The notes: generated by a model from the sequence alone, not told the origin. A DNA stretch of 64,000 nucleotides from Rhizobium sp. NFR07 (GCF_900111905.1 NZ_FOKM01000011.1:124001-188000); one strand, 5' to 3'; shown: positions 29,126 through 36,618, counted from the first letter of the stretch. Translations and numbers: made by a program.

Positions 29126-29755
29126 TCAGACCGCAGGAACGAGAGAAGGCAGCTCAGGGAAGACGGCCAGCCGCACGCCCATCCCAATCAGAACTACGCC
29201 GCCTATGATATTGAGCATTCGCAGCGCCAGTGGCGGCAATCTGCCGCGCAAAGCATGGGCGGAGCCGCTGACGATTGCATACCACGTGATGCTGCCCAAC
29301 ACGACACCAGCAACTGTTGCCACGAACTCGGTGACGCCAGCTCGCCCAATCATCGAGCCCGAAGATGCAATAGCGAGATAGGAAACGACAGTGACCGGAT
29401 TGGACAAAGCAGTCATCAGCCCAGCGCCATAGTCGGCAAGAAAACCCGGCACGGCGACGCTCCCCTTGGTCGTGGTGACGAGTTTGAGGAGAAGTTTGCA
29501 TCCGATCGCTATCAGGGCTGCGCCAGAGAAGACTTGGATCAACGGCTGCCAGCCCGTGAGCACGCTCGCCATCGTGCCCGTCGCGATCAATGCTAGGCTT
29601 GCAAACAGGCCGTGAGCGGTCGAAGCCCCGGCACCACAAACAAGCCCGCGACGGGCGCCTGCGACGATACTTCGTTGCATGCACATGAAAGAAACTGGGC
29701 CGAAGGGAAGGGCAATAGAGAAGGCAAGGAAAGCACTTGCAAAAATAATCGACAT
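29126..29755 (-). CDS. LysE/RhtB-family amino acid exporter
   Basis: This 209-residue inner-membrane protein has the LysE/RhtB layout of about six hydrophobic segments. It begins MSIIFASAFLAFSIALPFGPVSFMCMQRSI, with the family's conserved PFGPV and glycine-rich GARRGLVCGAG segments. Members export amino acids or derivatives by proton exchange. The ATG at 29755 has a GGAGG ribosome site seven bases upstream and was preferred to a start 10 codons earlier. The substrate cannot be told from sequence. It is a single gene, divergent from the region to its right and facing away from the broken LuxR-type gene. Confidence 0.87.
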   Translation of the reverse strand: MSIIFASAFLAFSIALPFGPVSFMCMQRSIVAGARRGLVCGAGASTAHGLFASLALIATGTMASVLTGWQPLIQVFSGAALIAIGCKLLLKLVTTTKGSVAVPGFLADYGAGLMTALSNPVTVVSYLAIASSGSMIGRAGVTEFVATVAGVVLGSITWYAIVSGSAHALRGRLPPLALRMLNIIGGVVLIGMGVRLAVFPELPSLVPAV

Positions 29756-30309
29756 CGCCGCTCGGACCTCCGCTTTGTCGTGCAATCGATTTCTGCTCGA
29801 GCGAAGCCGGTATTATTCCAGCATGGATCGTTGACCCCATGCGGGTCATTTTTTGTCCAACCGCTTGCTCCTTTCCTATGCGTCAGAGATCCGAGGAGCA
29901 TCGGCGGAACTACCCAAATTTAAGGGATCGTTCCCCCAAATTTTGTCGAGTTATAACGGCTGAAAGAAGCGTGTCTTGCGGTGCGTGCTGCGTCGAACGA
30001 TCGAACCCTGCGCTCGTCAGACGTGATCCGCGCTCACGCAATCAAGGATTTTGCAGCCGGTATGAGCGACTGCAGAGATGGCGCCCTGTAGCGATCAAAC
30101 TGCAACCCGTTCCAGCCACGGGGGGCACAGTATTCTCGAACGGCGTAACACCGAACAGGGCAGGGCTCAACGAACGATCGGAGCGGGTCGCCCAGCACGC
30201 CGCCAAGCACCACGACTGGCAGAAGTTGAGTTGGATAATAGAGCGGACACCCATTTGCGCACTCGCTTTTACAGTCATTCCGCATATCCTCCAGCGACTG
30301 GAGATTCGC
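29756..30309. other. Intergenic region with isolated hairpin
   Basis: No convincing gene occupies these 554 bases. A long open frame on the plus strand (from 29839) runs into the next gene, but its first 150 codons do not look like protein. The sequence has a terminator-like hairpin at 29832-29854 and an inverted GGAAC/GTTCC pair at about 29905-29933 whose spacing (19) does not fit an EcfG promoter. Confidence 0.5.
29832..29854 (+). terminator. Terminator-like hairpin without an upstream gene
   Basis: TGACCC and GGGTCA form a 6-bp stem around CATGC, followed by six T residues. On this strand no gene ends here, because the neighbour to the left is the LysE gene on the minus strand. It might end a small RNA or a leader transcript. 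Confidence 0.45.
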
Positions 30310-30522
30310 ATGACGCAGGAACGACGCCGGGCAGTGTTCGAGACGATCTTGAAAAAGACCGAAGAACGCGGTGACAAGTTCGAGGACGACCCCGGTTTCC
30401 GGGCATCTGTCGAAGAATGGATCACGGGAACGATCGAGATCTCGGACCTTTGGGAGCGCTATCGCGCGCTTTGCAGAATGCGGCAAAGCGCCAAGGCCGT
30501 GATCAGGTCCAAGCTGAAATAA
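30310..30522 (+). CDS. Small hypothetical protein (70 aa)
   Basis: The 70-residue product begins MTQERRRAVFETILKKTEERG and is charged and probably all-helical, with an acidic middle (DKFEDDPGF) and the segment VEEWITGTIEISDLWERYRALCRMR. The ATG has a GGAG ribosome site about seven bases upstream. The frame continues upstream for 157 codons, but that part has unlikely composition. It resembles small conserved rhizobial proteins of unknown role, and I cannot name the family. A stem-loop follows directly after the stop. Confidence 0.6.
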   Translation: MTQERRRAVFETILKKTEERGDKFEDDPGFRASVEEWITGTIEISDLWERYRALCRMRQSAKAVIRSKLK

Positions 30523-30525
30523 CGG

Positions 30526-30559
30526 GACCAGGTTAGGAGAACCGTTCTCCTGTCTGGTC
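30526..30559 (+). terminator. Stem-loop after the 70-aa gene
   Basis: An outer GACCAG/CTGGTC pair encloses GGAGAA/TTCTCC around a CCG loop. It starts four bases after the stop codon. No T tract follows, so Rho-independent activity is uncertain. Confidence 0.5.
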
Positions 30560-30648
30560 CGGTTAAATTTCGCAGCTGTAGCACTAGCCGCAGCACGTGA
30601 AGATGGTACTAGCGCTGCGACGTTTGAGCTTCGCGGAAAGCCGAAGCT

Positions 30649-30864
30649 TTACTCGAGGTCGAGCGCCTGCTTCAGTTCGTCAATGCGTTTTGACGCGTCC
30701 GCCTTTGTCAGATCCTCGGCGTAAACATCGGGCTGATGTGCTTGCTCTGACAGAGTTTTGAGATAGGACCGCTGCGCGCCCGTCATTGGCTCATCCCCGC
30801 TGACCCAATCGTCCGGGTTTTTCTGCGTGTTAGAAGAGGCATCAGCTTTTGGGTTGTGACTCAT
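30649..30864 (-). CDS. DUF3072 domain-containing protein
   Basis: The 71-residue product contains the DUF3072 core NPDDWVSGDEPMTGAQRSYLKTLSEQA followed by an acidic helix and LTKADASKRIDELKQ. The family is small, soluble and of unknown function, and its members are often found among stress genes. The ATG has an AGGAG ribosome site eight bases upstream. A perfect EcfG-type promoter (GGAAC, 17-base spacer, GTT) lies 26-50 bases upstream of the start codon. It is divergent from a DUF72 gene that has its own promoter of the same type. Confidence 0.88.
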   Translation of the reverse strand: MSHNPKADASSNTQKNPDDWVSGDEPMTGAQRSYLKTLSEQAHQPDVYAEDLTKADASKRIDELKQALDLE

Positions 30865-30889
30865 AACGATCTCCTGAATTTGTTCTCTA

Positions 30890-30914
30890 AACGTTCACGT
30901 AGCGGGTTGGTTCC
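30890..30914 (-). promoter_or_regulatory. EcfG-type promoter of DUF3072 gene
   Basis: On the minus strand GGAAC (30914-30910) and GTT (30892-30890, preceded by C) are separated by exactly 17 bases. This is the consensus for the general stress response sigma factor EcfG. The predicted transcript would start about 20 bases before the DUF3072 ATG. Confidence 0.8.
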
Positions 30915-30935
30915 GGCTCGCGCTCGGTCGCCCAC

Positions 30936-30960
30936 GGAACCATGCGACTGTCCCTTCGTT
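30936..30960 (+). promoter_or_regulatory. EcfG-type promoter of DUF72 gene
   Basis: GGAAC (30936-30940) and CGTT (30957-30960) with a 17-base spacer to GTT. It points away from the neighbouring DUF3072 promoter, only 21 bases lying between the two -35 boxes, and ends 31 bases before the TTG start. Confidence 0.8.
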
Positions 30961-30990
30961 GTGCTGGCAGCTGCAAGCAGGAGAACCCCA

Positions 30991-31692
30991 TTGCAAATCG
31001 TCGCTACCGCCGCTTGGTCGATTCCAAAAACGGTTGCTAACCGGTTTGCTACGGAGGGAAGCAGCTTAACGCGGTATGCATCGGTGTTCGGTCGTGTTGA
31101 AGTCAATTCGACCTTTTACCGTCGGCACAGGACGTCAACTTTCGCGCGGTGGGCGGAATCGGTGCCGGACAGCTTTCGCTTCTCGTTAAAATTTCCCAAA
31201 GAGATTACCCACACCCGTTTGATGAAGGACATAGCTCAGCCTTTGGAGACCTTTCTTTCGGATATATCAGCGCTTGGAAATAAACGAGGGCCACTGGTCT
31301 GCCAGCTGCCGCCATCATTGGTGTTTGATTTAAAAGTGTTCGATACCGCGTTCCATGTGATCCGGAGCATGGATGACGGACCAATAGCCATCGAGCCAAG
31401 GCACAAGAGCTGGAGATGTAACGAGGCCCTGGACCTGATGGAGAGCTATTCGATAGACCGGGCTTACGCCGATCCTGTGCTGGTGTGGCAGCCTGAAGAT
31501 TTCGCTGATGCGCCACGATACATGCGTTTGCACGGCAAGCCTAGGATCTACTATTCGAGCTACACCGAACGGGACATCAAGTCATTCCTGAGCCTTTTGG
31601 CGCCGGGCGGCTGGTGCGTTTTCGATAACACCGCCTCTGGAGCAGCGACCGAAAACGCTCTTACGATGCTGGGTCCACATCGAAAGCCATAG
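30991..31692 (+). CDS. DUF72 (YecE-like) family protein
   Basis: The product belongs to the DUF72 family of TIM-barrel-like proteins whose enzymatic role is not established. Typical motifs are TAAWSIP near the start, YASVFGRVEVNSTFYR, WAESVPDSFRFSLKFPKEITH, LPPSLVFD and the end CVFDNTASGAATENALTM. I set the start at TTG 30991, giving 233 residues. An AGGAG site lies seven bases upstream, an EcfG-type promoter ends 31 bases upstream, and family members begin near this point. The open frame reaches back to 30856, but that would run through the promoter and into the opposite gene. Confidence 0.82.
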   Translation: MQIVATAAWSIPKTVANRFATEGSSLTRYASVFGRVEVNSTFYRRHRTSTFARWAESVPDSFRFSLKFPKEITHTRLMKDIAQPLETFLSDISALGNKRGPLVCQLPPSLVFDLKVFDTAFHVIRSMDDGPIAIEPRHKSWRCNEALDLMESYSIDRAYADPVLVWQPEDFADAPRYMRLHGKPRIYYSSYTERDIKSFLSLLAPGGWCVFDNTASGAATENALTMLGPHRKP

Positions 31693-31789
31693 CGGACAGC
31701 TTTCGAGTGTCCAAGTTAGCTTTAAGGGAAGAGGCGGCCAAATCGGCGAACGTGAGTTGCCGGGAGTATCGGGATAAATGAGACGCGAA

Positions 31790-31814
31790 GGAACCGTACA
31801 CTGCTGAGCGAGTT
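31790..31814 (+). promoter_or_regulatory. EcfG-type promoter of topoisomerase IB gene
   Basis: GGAAC (31790-31794), 17-base spacer, GTT (31812-31814). The predicted transcription start falls only one to three bases before the ATG at 31823, so the mRNA would be almost leaderless. Confidence 0.7.
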
Positions 31815-31822
31815 ACGGCGAG

Positions 31823-32887
31823 ATGAACCAGACCATCACCGATATCGAAACGATCGCCGCGGAAGCCAAGCTCGCATCTGGCTTGGTCTACGTCCCCGGA
31901 CTAGAGACCGGCATCACACGGAAGATGGGCGCCAAAGGGTTTCTGTATTATCGGCCGGATGGGCGGCGGATTACGGAAGCGGCCGAGATCTCGCGGCTGA
32001 ACGCCTTGGCGATACCACCTGCTTACACCGATGTTGTCATCTCAACGAACCCCTTCTCTCATCTCCAGGCAATAGGCAGGGACGCACGGGGGCGGCGCCA
32101 GTATCGTTATCATTCCGACTGGCATGCCGAGCGTGGAAAAGCCAAGTTCGAGCGGCTTGTCAGCTTCGCCGATCGCCTGCCAGATCTACGTGAGCGGGTC
32201 GAAATCGATCTGCGCTCCCGAGGCTTGACGATGGATAAGGCTTTGGCAACCGTCGTTTGGATGCTCGACAATCTGTACATCCGCGTTGGCAACGCCGCTT
32301 ATGCTGAAGAAAACAAATCCTATGGACTGACGACCCTTCGCAGTCGCCATGTCAAGGTCGAAGGGGGGAGCCTTAAGTTTCGCTTCAAAGGGAAGTCCGG
32401 CAAAGAATGGAACCTTGCTCACAGTGACCGTCGAATTGCCAACGTCGTCCGCAAGCTTCAGGAACTGCCCGGCCAACACTTGTTTCAGTATGTTTGCGAC
32501 GAGGGCGGATGTAGAGCTATCTCTTCGCATGACGTAAATTCTTACATCCGTGAAATCACCGGCGAGGATTTTAGTTCTAAGCAGTTTCGAACATGGGGTG
32601 CGACCTGCATGGCAGTCGAAGCCCTTGCGTCACTCGAAGTCGCAACCACAAAACGCGAACTTACGCGCCAGCTCAATGAGGCGATCGATGCAGTGGCTGC
32701 CAAACTCGTAAACACACGCTCCGTCTGTCGATCCTCTTACATCCATCCGGCGGTATTTGAGGATTTTCAAGCGGGGATGCTTCGCGACGTGCTAAAGCTG
32801 AAGACGAAAAGCGCGCGCCTTCAACAGTGGCTGGACGACGAGGAAATCCGTGTTCTACGCTGGCTAAAAACGCGCGCTCCCGCTTAG
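31823..32887 (+). CDS. DNA topoisomerase IB (poxvirus type)
   Basis: This is a type IB topoisomerase that relaxes supercoils through a 3'-phosphotyrosine intermediate. The 354-residue product has the short viral/bacterial layout. An N-terminal domain contains GLVYVPGLETGITRK and GFLYYRPDGRRI. The catalytic domain contains the Arg-bearing segment YIRVGNAAYAEENKSYGLTTLRSRHV, the Lys-rich turn FKGKSGKEW, the RTWGATCMA motif and the active Tyr306 in CRSSYIHP. The cytoplasmic enzyme acts on chromosomal DNA without ATP. No good ribosome site is visible before the ATG, in line with a nearly leaderless transcript from the EcfG-type promoter. Bacterial members often lie in stress-linked accessory regions. 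Confidence 0.93.
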   Translation: MNQTITDIETIAAEAKLASGLVYVPGLETGITRKMGAKGFLYYRPDGRRITEAAEISRLNALAIPPAYTDVVISTNPFSHLQAIGRDARGRRQYRYHSDWHAERGKAKFERLVSFADRLPDLRERVEIDLRSRGLTMDKALATVVWMLDNLYIRVGNAAYAEENKSYGLTTLRSRHVKVEGGSLKFRFKGKSGKEWNLAHSDRRIANVVRKLQELPGQHLFQYVCDEGGCRAISSHDVNSYIREITGEDFSSKQFRTWGATCMAVEALASLEVATTKRELTRQLNEAIDAVAAKLVNTRSVCRSSYIHPAVFEDFQAGMLRDVLKLKTKSARLQQWLDDEEIRVLRWLKTRAPA

Positions 32888-33201
32888 AGCCCTTACCAGT
32901 ACCCGCAGCGCGCAATTACGAAGGGAGCGTTTGTGGGACTTGATTGACGTTCAGGCACCGGTTGAACCATTGAGCTATAAAGCTCTGGTTTGGAACCTTG
33001 CTTTCCACCTTACAATGTTTCAGGGACTTCATCGATGGCGGTGAATCCGTACGGCTAGTCGAAGAAGATATCCTGGGTAAAATTCTCAGGAAGCCTTGAT
33101 GGGACGGGATGGTTCAATCGACATAGAGCTGCACAAAAATTCTACAATCCACCGAACTCTCATTGTGTATGTCAGTTCGCTCTTCTGAAGGGAGCGTGAT
33201 T
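32888..33201 (+). other. Intergenic region with possible degenerate coding
   Basis: No clear gene. A GAGCT-ATAA-AGCTC hairpin lies near 32972. An open frame without a good start (ending KILRKP at about 33099) looks protein-like for some 35 codons and may be a remnant. A near-consensus stress promoter lies at 33153-33177. Confidence 0.45.
33153..33177 (+). promoter_or_regulatory. Possible variant EcfG-type promoter
   Basis: CGAAC (one mismatch to GGAAC) and GTT are separated by 17 bases, ending 24 bases before the ATG of the next gene. The spacing is exact but the -35 mismatch lowers confidence. Confidence 0.4.
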
Positions 33202-33456
33202 ATGCAGGACATCAACAACTGGTTGCGAAATCAAATCGCGGACGTTTTGGCGCAAGGCGCGCGCGGCGATACTAAGGCTGACTTTGAGCAGCAAGCTCGG
33301 CTTATCTGGCAGGCAGGGATAGGGGCCGATTACAGCAATGAGCAGCTGAAGGCCGCATGCGGCGGTGATGTCGAAGCCTACCTGCTGCACGAGACCAATT
33401 CCTCGTTTGCTAACAAGCTCAACAAGGATATGGAACGCGATAAATACAGCGGATGA
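33202..33456 (+). CDS. Small hypothetical protein (84 aa)
   Basis: The 84-residue soluble protein begins MQDINNWLRNQIADVLAQGARG and is mostly helical, with LIWQAGIGADYSNEQLKAACGGDVEAYLL in the middle and a charged end DMERDKYSG. A GAAGGGAG ribosome site supports the ATG. A variant EcfG promoter lies upstream. Its stop codon overlaps an ATG of a doubtful downstream frame (ATGA). No family was recognised. Confidence 0.6.
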   Translation: MQDINNWLRNQIADVLAQGARGDTKADFEQQARLIWQAGIGADYSNEQLKAACGGDVEAYLLHETNSSFANKLNKDMERDKYSG

Positions 33457-33863
33457 AGGCTTGGTGCGTCGCCTTGCCTCTGTTCATTTCATTTGCAGTC
33501 CCCAGCGCACCGCTTGATATGAGCTCAACAGGGTTGGACTTGCGGCATGAACGCCGCACGGCGTTGCAACATGACACATTGCCTTCCGAAACCGCCTTGC
33601 GGGTAGCAGCGCTGCTTCTTACGCGTGCACACCGTTGCTCTCGTTCTGGCGGTGAATGCCAAGATTTAGATGGAGTAGCCGAAAAATCAATCAGCTCGAC
33701 CAGTGTCAGGGGAGGCGCCAGGACGCTTCAGATTACTCTGGAGGCTGTTGAGCAACGTGGACAGCGCTTTATAAGCCTGTTTAGTCCCTGTTTGCTGAAT
33801 TTTCCGCTTATCGGCAATATGAGCTTGAACCGCACCGTACAAGATATCGCGGATCGCCCATAG
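33453..33863 (+). CDS. Doubtful ORF with signal-peptide-like start
   Basis: This frame overlaps the previous stop (ATGA) and would start MKAWCVALPLFISFAVPSAP, which looks like a Sec signal peptide. The rest (136 residues in all) is Arg/Ser-rich and has no recognisable domain. Its last third lies opposite a better-supported minus-strand gene. It may be a real small secreted protein, a decayed gene or chance; I favour the last two. Confidence 0.25.
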   Translation: MKAWCVALPLFISFAVPSAPLDMSSTGLDLRHERRTALQHDTLPSETALRVAALLLTRAHRCSRSGGECQDLDGVAEKSISSTSVRGGARTLQITLEAVEQRGQRFISLFSPCLLNFPLIGNMSLNRTVQDIADRP

Positions 33864-33905
33864 ACGCTCTTCCACTGCTTTACTGCATGAAAGTTCCTCG
33901 CTCAT
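33687..33905 (-). CDS. Small hypothetical helical protein (72 aa)
   Basis: The product begins MSEELSCSKAVEERLWAIRD and is helical, containing ILYGAVQAHIADKRKIQQTG and ALSTLLNSLQSNLKRPG. The ATG at 33905 has an AAAGGA site six bases upstream; an ATG six bases earlier is too close to that site. No membrane segment or known family was seen. Its 5' end overlaps a start-less protein-like frame on the same strand, so a longer ancestral gene pair may have existed here. Confidence 0.5.
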   Translation of the reverse strand: MSEELSCSKAVEERLWAIRDILYGAVQAHIADKRKIQQTGTKQAYKALSTLLNSLQSNLKRPGASPDTGRAD

Positions 33906-34207
33906 GGCCATTCCTTTCTGACGTTTGGTCGATACTCTTGAGGCTATGAAGGCAATCCTTCCGTTTCACCTGGTGATCGGTCAGCATTTGCTGCGCCAAC
34001 GTCTTTATCTTGGGATCGATCGCGGTGGCTGCAACTAGCCCATCAATGTCGCCGCAGGGTCGGATCGCGGCGCTCGCCCCCTCCGTCCTGACTTTTGTCG
34101 GAGGACCATTGCCGACTGCGTAGAGTAAACATCAGGTAGCTTTCTCTCCAAGGCCACCGATCTCGTCACAGCCGTTTCCGCCGTGGGTGCTTTTTGCGTC
34201 GGGGTAC
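33906..34207. other. Intergenic region with start-less protein-like frame
   Basis: On the minus strand an open frame runs from 34131 to 33880 without a usable start codon at its beginning. It contains a natural-looking segment, GLVAATAIDPKIKTLAQQML, followed by TDHQVKRKDCLHSLKS. It may be the remains of a gene whose start was lost. Nothing else is visible. Confidence 0.4.
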
Positions 34208-34462
34208 TCAATGTTGCGTTGAAGCTTGCTTTCTCAAGTCCGTTGTCCGGCTGATCTCGTCTCGAATGAGCTTGAGCGACTGCCGACCGATCCCAGGGAC
34301 CATTAAAAGCTGCTCGTCAGAAAGAGCGGCGATCACGCTCATTCTCTTGATGCCACTTTGTCTCAGGACGCGGACAACCCACTGCGGCAGACTACTCTTT
34401 AGCACCAGATCGGTTGGTCGCGTCGCCGCCTTCTTCTCCAGTTGGAATGGTCGCTTCGGCAT
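34208..34462 (-). CDS. Free-standing RNA polymerase alpha-CTD-like HhH protein
   Basis: The 84-residue product has a basic tail (MPKRPFQLEKKAATRPTD) followed by LPQWVVRVLRQSGIKRMSVIAALSDEQLLMVPGIGRQSLKLIRDEI. The second part follows the pattern of the RNA polymerase alpha-subunit C-terminal domain. Two helices with a GI turn are followed by a helix-hairpin-helix with PGIGRQSL, the region that binds DNA upstream elements and activators. No alpha N-terminal domain is present, so it is not an rpoA copy. An AAAGAGG ribosome site precedes the ATG and a perfect EcfG-type promoter lies 31 bases upstream. A role in transcription or DNA binding under stress is inferred. Confidence 0.7.
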   Translation of the reverse strand: MPKRPFQLEKKAATRPTDLVLKSSLPQWVVRVLRQSGIKRMSVIAALSDEQLLMVPGIGRQSLKLIRDEISRTTDLRKQASTQH

Positions 34463-34492
34463 AAAAGCCTCTTTGTCATTCGCCGAACGAAA

Positions 34493-34517
34493 AACTACAT
34501 AATGGGCTGACAGTTCC
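34493..34517 (-). promoter_or_regulatory. EcfG-type promoter of alpha-CTD-like gene
   Basis: On the minus strand GGAAC (34517-34513), a 17-base spacer and GTT (34495-34493). The predicted leader before the ATG at 34462 is about 25 bases. Confidence 0.78.
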
Positions 34518-34532
34518 GCAGCGCCAGACAGC

Positions 34533-35597
34533 CTACATATTTTTCTTTGCGCCGGCTTTCATGGCTTGTTGAGCGTTGTGATAGATCCGATCGATCACTT
34601 CGGCGACACAAACAAGGTGCTCGGCTTCGGGATCATATTTTCCGTTCTCGACAAGCTGCCGCGCCCAGGCTGTTGCCGCACGTCCACCCCATTCGTCCGG
34701 TTGATCTGCAAGCGGCTCCGCAACGGTCCCGACGAAGCGTTGGGCAGTAAACTCGTAAAACGACCCTTCAACGTTACGCATAGCCGCTCCGCCAGCCGTG
34801 CCGTAAAAACTCGCGTCGATGATGCAGTCTTGCCCGGCGTTCAAACGCCAGGAGCAGGCCAGTCGAACGACAGCTCCGGTTGCCAAAACGAGTGTCGCAA
34901 CGGCGTAATCCTCAACCTCTTCCGGTGCGTGGGACAACGGCCGTCCCTGTGCAAACAGGTTGCTCGTGACGCTGATCACCTCGGGGAAATCGAGTGCCCA
35001 AAGAGCAAGATCGATCAGGTGTACACCGAGATCGATAACACATCCGCCCCCGGAGAGCTTCTTGTCATAGAACCAAGGCTTGTCCGGTCCGTAGGCATTG
35101 TGGAACGTTAGGTCGATAGCGCTGACCTGACCCAGATTCTGCTCGTGTAGCAATGCCTTGATCCGTCGCATCGCTTCGGTATGCCGGTAAGAGAGGTCCA
35201 CCCCAATGAGGAGGTCTGCCTTTCTTGCGGCCTCGACCACAGCGTTAACCTCCCAAGCTGCGCGGCCCAATGGCTTTTGACAAAAAACCGCTACTCCGGC
35301 ATCGAGCGCTCGAATGGTCTGCTCTGCATGCTGAGCGCTCGGCGTAGCAATGACGAGGCCATCAAGGTCGTATGCCAGGAGCTCGTCCAGATCTGACACC
35401 AGCTTGGCATGCGGCGCAGCCCTTGCTGCTACATTCAGCATTTCAGGGGAGGGGTCGGCAATAGCGACGGCTTCCACGAGCCCAGTTGCAAGCATGGCCT
35501 CCATGCGATGGCGGCCGATCCAGCCAACTCCCAAGAAACCAACGCGTGCCGGCCGGGAGAGTGCCTCCACGTTCTTCTGCATTACGTTACTATTCAT
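34533..35597 (-). CDS. Gfo/Idh/MocA-family sugar oxidoreductase
   Basis: The 354-residue NAD(P)-dependent oxidoreductase has an N-terminal Rossmann fold (RVGFLGVGWIGRHRMEAM, residues 18-35), the family signature FCQKPLGRAA that holds the catalytic Lys of the EKP-like motif, and a C-terminal substrate domain with GGGCVIDLGVHLIDLALW. Members oxidise or reduce sugars, inositols or sugar nucleotides. Its start overlaps the stop of the upstream dehydrogenase gene (ATGA), and that gene follows ugd closely. It is therefore the last gene of a minus-strand operon ugd-adh-gfo and likely acts on a UDP-sugar or a sugar derivative of the divergent glycan cluster. The substrate is unknown. Confidence 0.85.
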   Translation of the reverse strand: MNSNVMQKNVEALSRPARVGFLGVGWIGRHRMEAMLATGLVEAVAIADPSPEMLNVAARAAPHAKLVSDLDELLAYDLDGLVIATPSAQHAEQTIRALDAGVAVFCQKPLGRAAWEVNAVVEAARKADLLIGVDLSYRHTEAMRRIKALLHEQNLGQVSAIDLTFHNAYGPDKPWFYDKKLSGGGCVIDLGVHLIDLALWALDFPEVISVTSNLFAQGRPLSHAPEEVEDYAVATLVLATGAVVRLACSWRLNAGQDCIIDASFYGTAGGAAMRNVEGSFYEFTAQRFVGTVAEPLADQPDEWGGRAATAWARQLVENGKYDPEAEHLVCVAEVIDRIYHNAQQAMKAGAKKNM

Positions 35598-36583
35598 GGG
35601 TTCACCACCAGTGCCTTGATGAAGTTGCCGGGACGGTCGCGCGTATCGTTCAGGGCTTGGTCGAGCTGAACCAGAGGATAGCGGTGCGTGTAGAGGGATG
35701 AGGGGTCAAGACGCCCTTCAACCACGGCGTCGATCGCATCGCGGATACCCTGAATGTAGATGGCGGGATCGCGCTCATGAGCATTGACCACGTCAAGGCC
35801 GCGCCAATTCCAAAGCTGCATGTTGACCTGCCGAGGTCCGTCCTGATGATATCCAGCAATGGTAAGGCGGCCGCGCTCCCTGGTCAGTTCGCCAGCCAGG
35901 TCGAGCGGCCATTGGTGACCGACCGCCTCGATGACCCGGTCGCAGAAGCGACCATCCGTGAGCGCTTTGACTTCTTCAATAATGCGCCAATGATCGTCCA
36001 TCACGATCGTTTCGGCCGCACCCATCCGTTTAGCTGCTTTGAGCGAGGCTTCACGTCGGGAGATAGCGATGACGTGGGCCCCAGCCTTGGTGCAGAGCTG
36101 GGTCAACAATGCGCCGAGAAACCCAATGCCGATAATGGCCACCGTCTCCCCGGCGCGAATGTCTGAGCGCTTGAAGATGTTCATCGCGCAGCCAAGTGGT
36201 TCCCCAGGAAACGGCTTGTCGTCCATTGACGCCGGAAGCGGCACGACCATGTCCGCAGGAGCATAATCATGGCTCGCATATGCGTGGTAGCTCAAGACAG
36301 CAACCCGGTCGCCTATTTTCAAACCGTCGACCCCGCTGCCTAACGCATCCACCCGTCCCCAACCCTCGTGTCCAAGGCCGCCGGGCTCCGTTGGGAATTG
36401 CATCCATTCCGGCCCTGCCCAAGGGGTCAAATTCGAGGCGCAGACGCCGCATCCCTCAAGACGCACCCGAACCTGGCCGGAAGCCGGTTCTTCAAGAGAG
36501 AGGTTTTGAACTCGGATTTCGCCTGCTTTCGGAATGACAACGGCGGAAAGCTTCCCGGACGCTAGATGATTAGACACATCCAT
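35594..36583 (-). CDS. Zinc-type (MDR) alcohol/polyol dehydrogenase
   Basis: This 329-residue protein belongs to the medium-chain dehydrogenase family. The catalytic zinc ligands appear as Cys in GCGVCASN and His-Glu in GGLGHEGWGRV. The nucleotide-binding turn is VAIIGIGFLGALL. The four-cysteine structural zinc loop typical of classical alcohol dehydrogenases is missing, as in several sugar-type MDR enzymes. A strong AGGAGATAACGA site precedes the ATG. It lies 35 bp after ugd and overlaps the Gfo/Idh gene by 4 bp, so the three are co-transcribed. It probably oxidises or reduces a sugar hydroxyl in the same pathway; this is inference from context. Confidence 0.83.
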   Translation of the reverse strand: MDVSNHLASGKLSAVVIPKAGEIRVQNLSLEEPASGQVRVRLEGCGVCASNLTPWAGPEWMQFPTEPGGLGHEGWGRVDALGSGVDGLKIGDRVAVLSYHAYASHDYAPADMVVPLPASMDDKPFPGEPLGCAMNIFKRSDIRAGETVAIIGIGFLGALLTQLCTKAGAHVIAISRREASLKAAKRMGAAETIVMDDHWRIIEEVKALTDGRFCDRVIEAVGHQWPLDLAGELTRERGRLTIAGYHQDGPRQVNMQLWNWRGLDVVNAHERDPAIYIQGIRDAIDAVVEGRLDPSSLYTHRYPLVQLDQALNDTRDRPGNFIKALVVNP

Positions 36584-36618
36584 TCGTTATCTCCTGATTG
36601 CTCGGTCGTATAACTTGT

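Noticed and set aside
29905..29933. GGAAC/GTTCC inverted pair that looked like another EcfG promoter.
   Set aside because: The distance from GGAAC to the next GTT is 19 bases on either strand, outside the 16-17 rule, and no gene start follows closely.
29839..30309. Long upstream extension of the 70-aa gene at 30310.
   Set aside because: The added 157 codons have unlikely composition, and a GGAG ribosome site marks the internal ATG at 30310.
32992..33019. GGAAC followed by GTT upstream of the 84-aa gene.
   Set aside because: The spacer is 20 bases, too long for an EcfG promoter; the variant site at 33153 is a better candidate.
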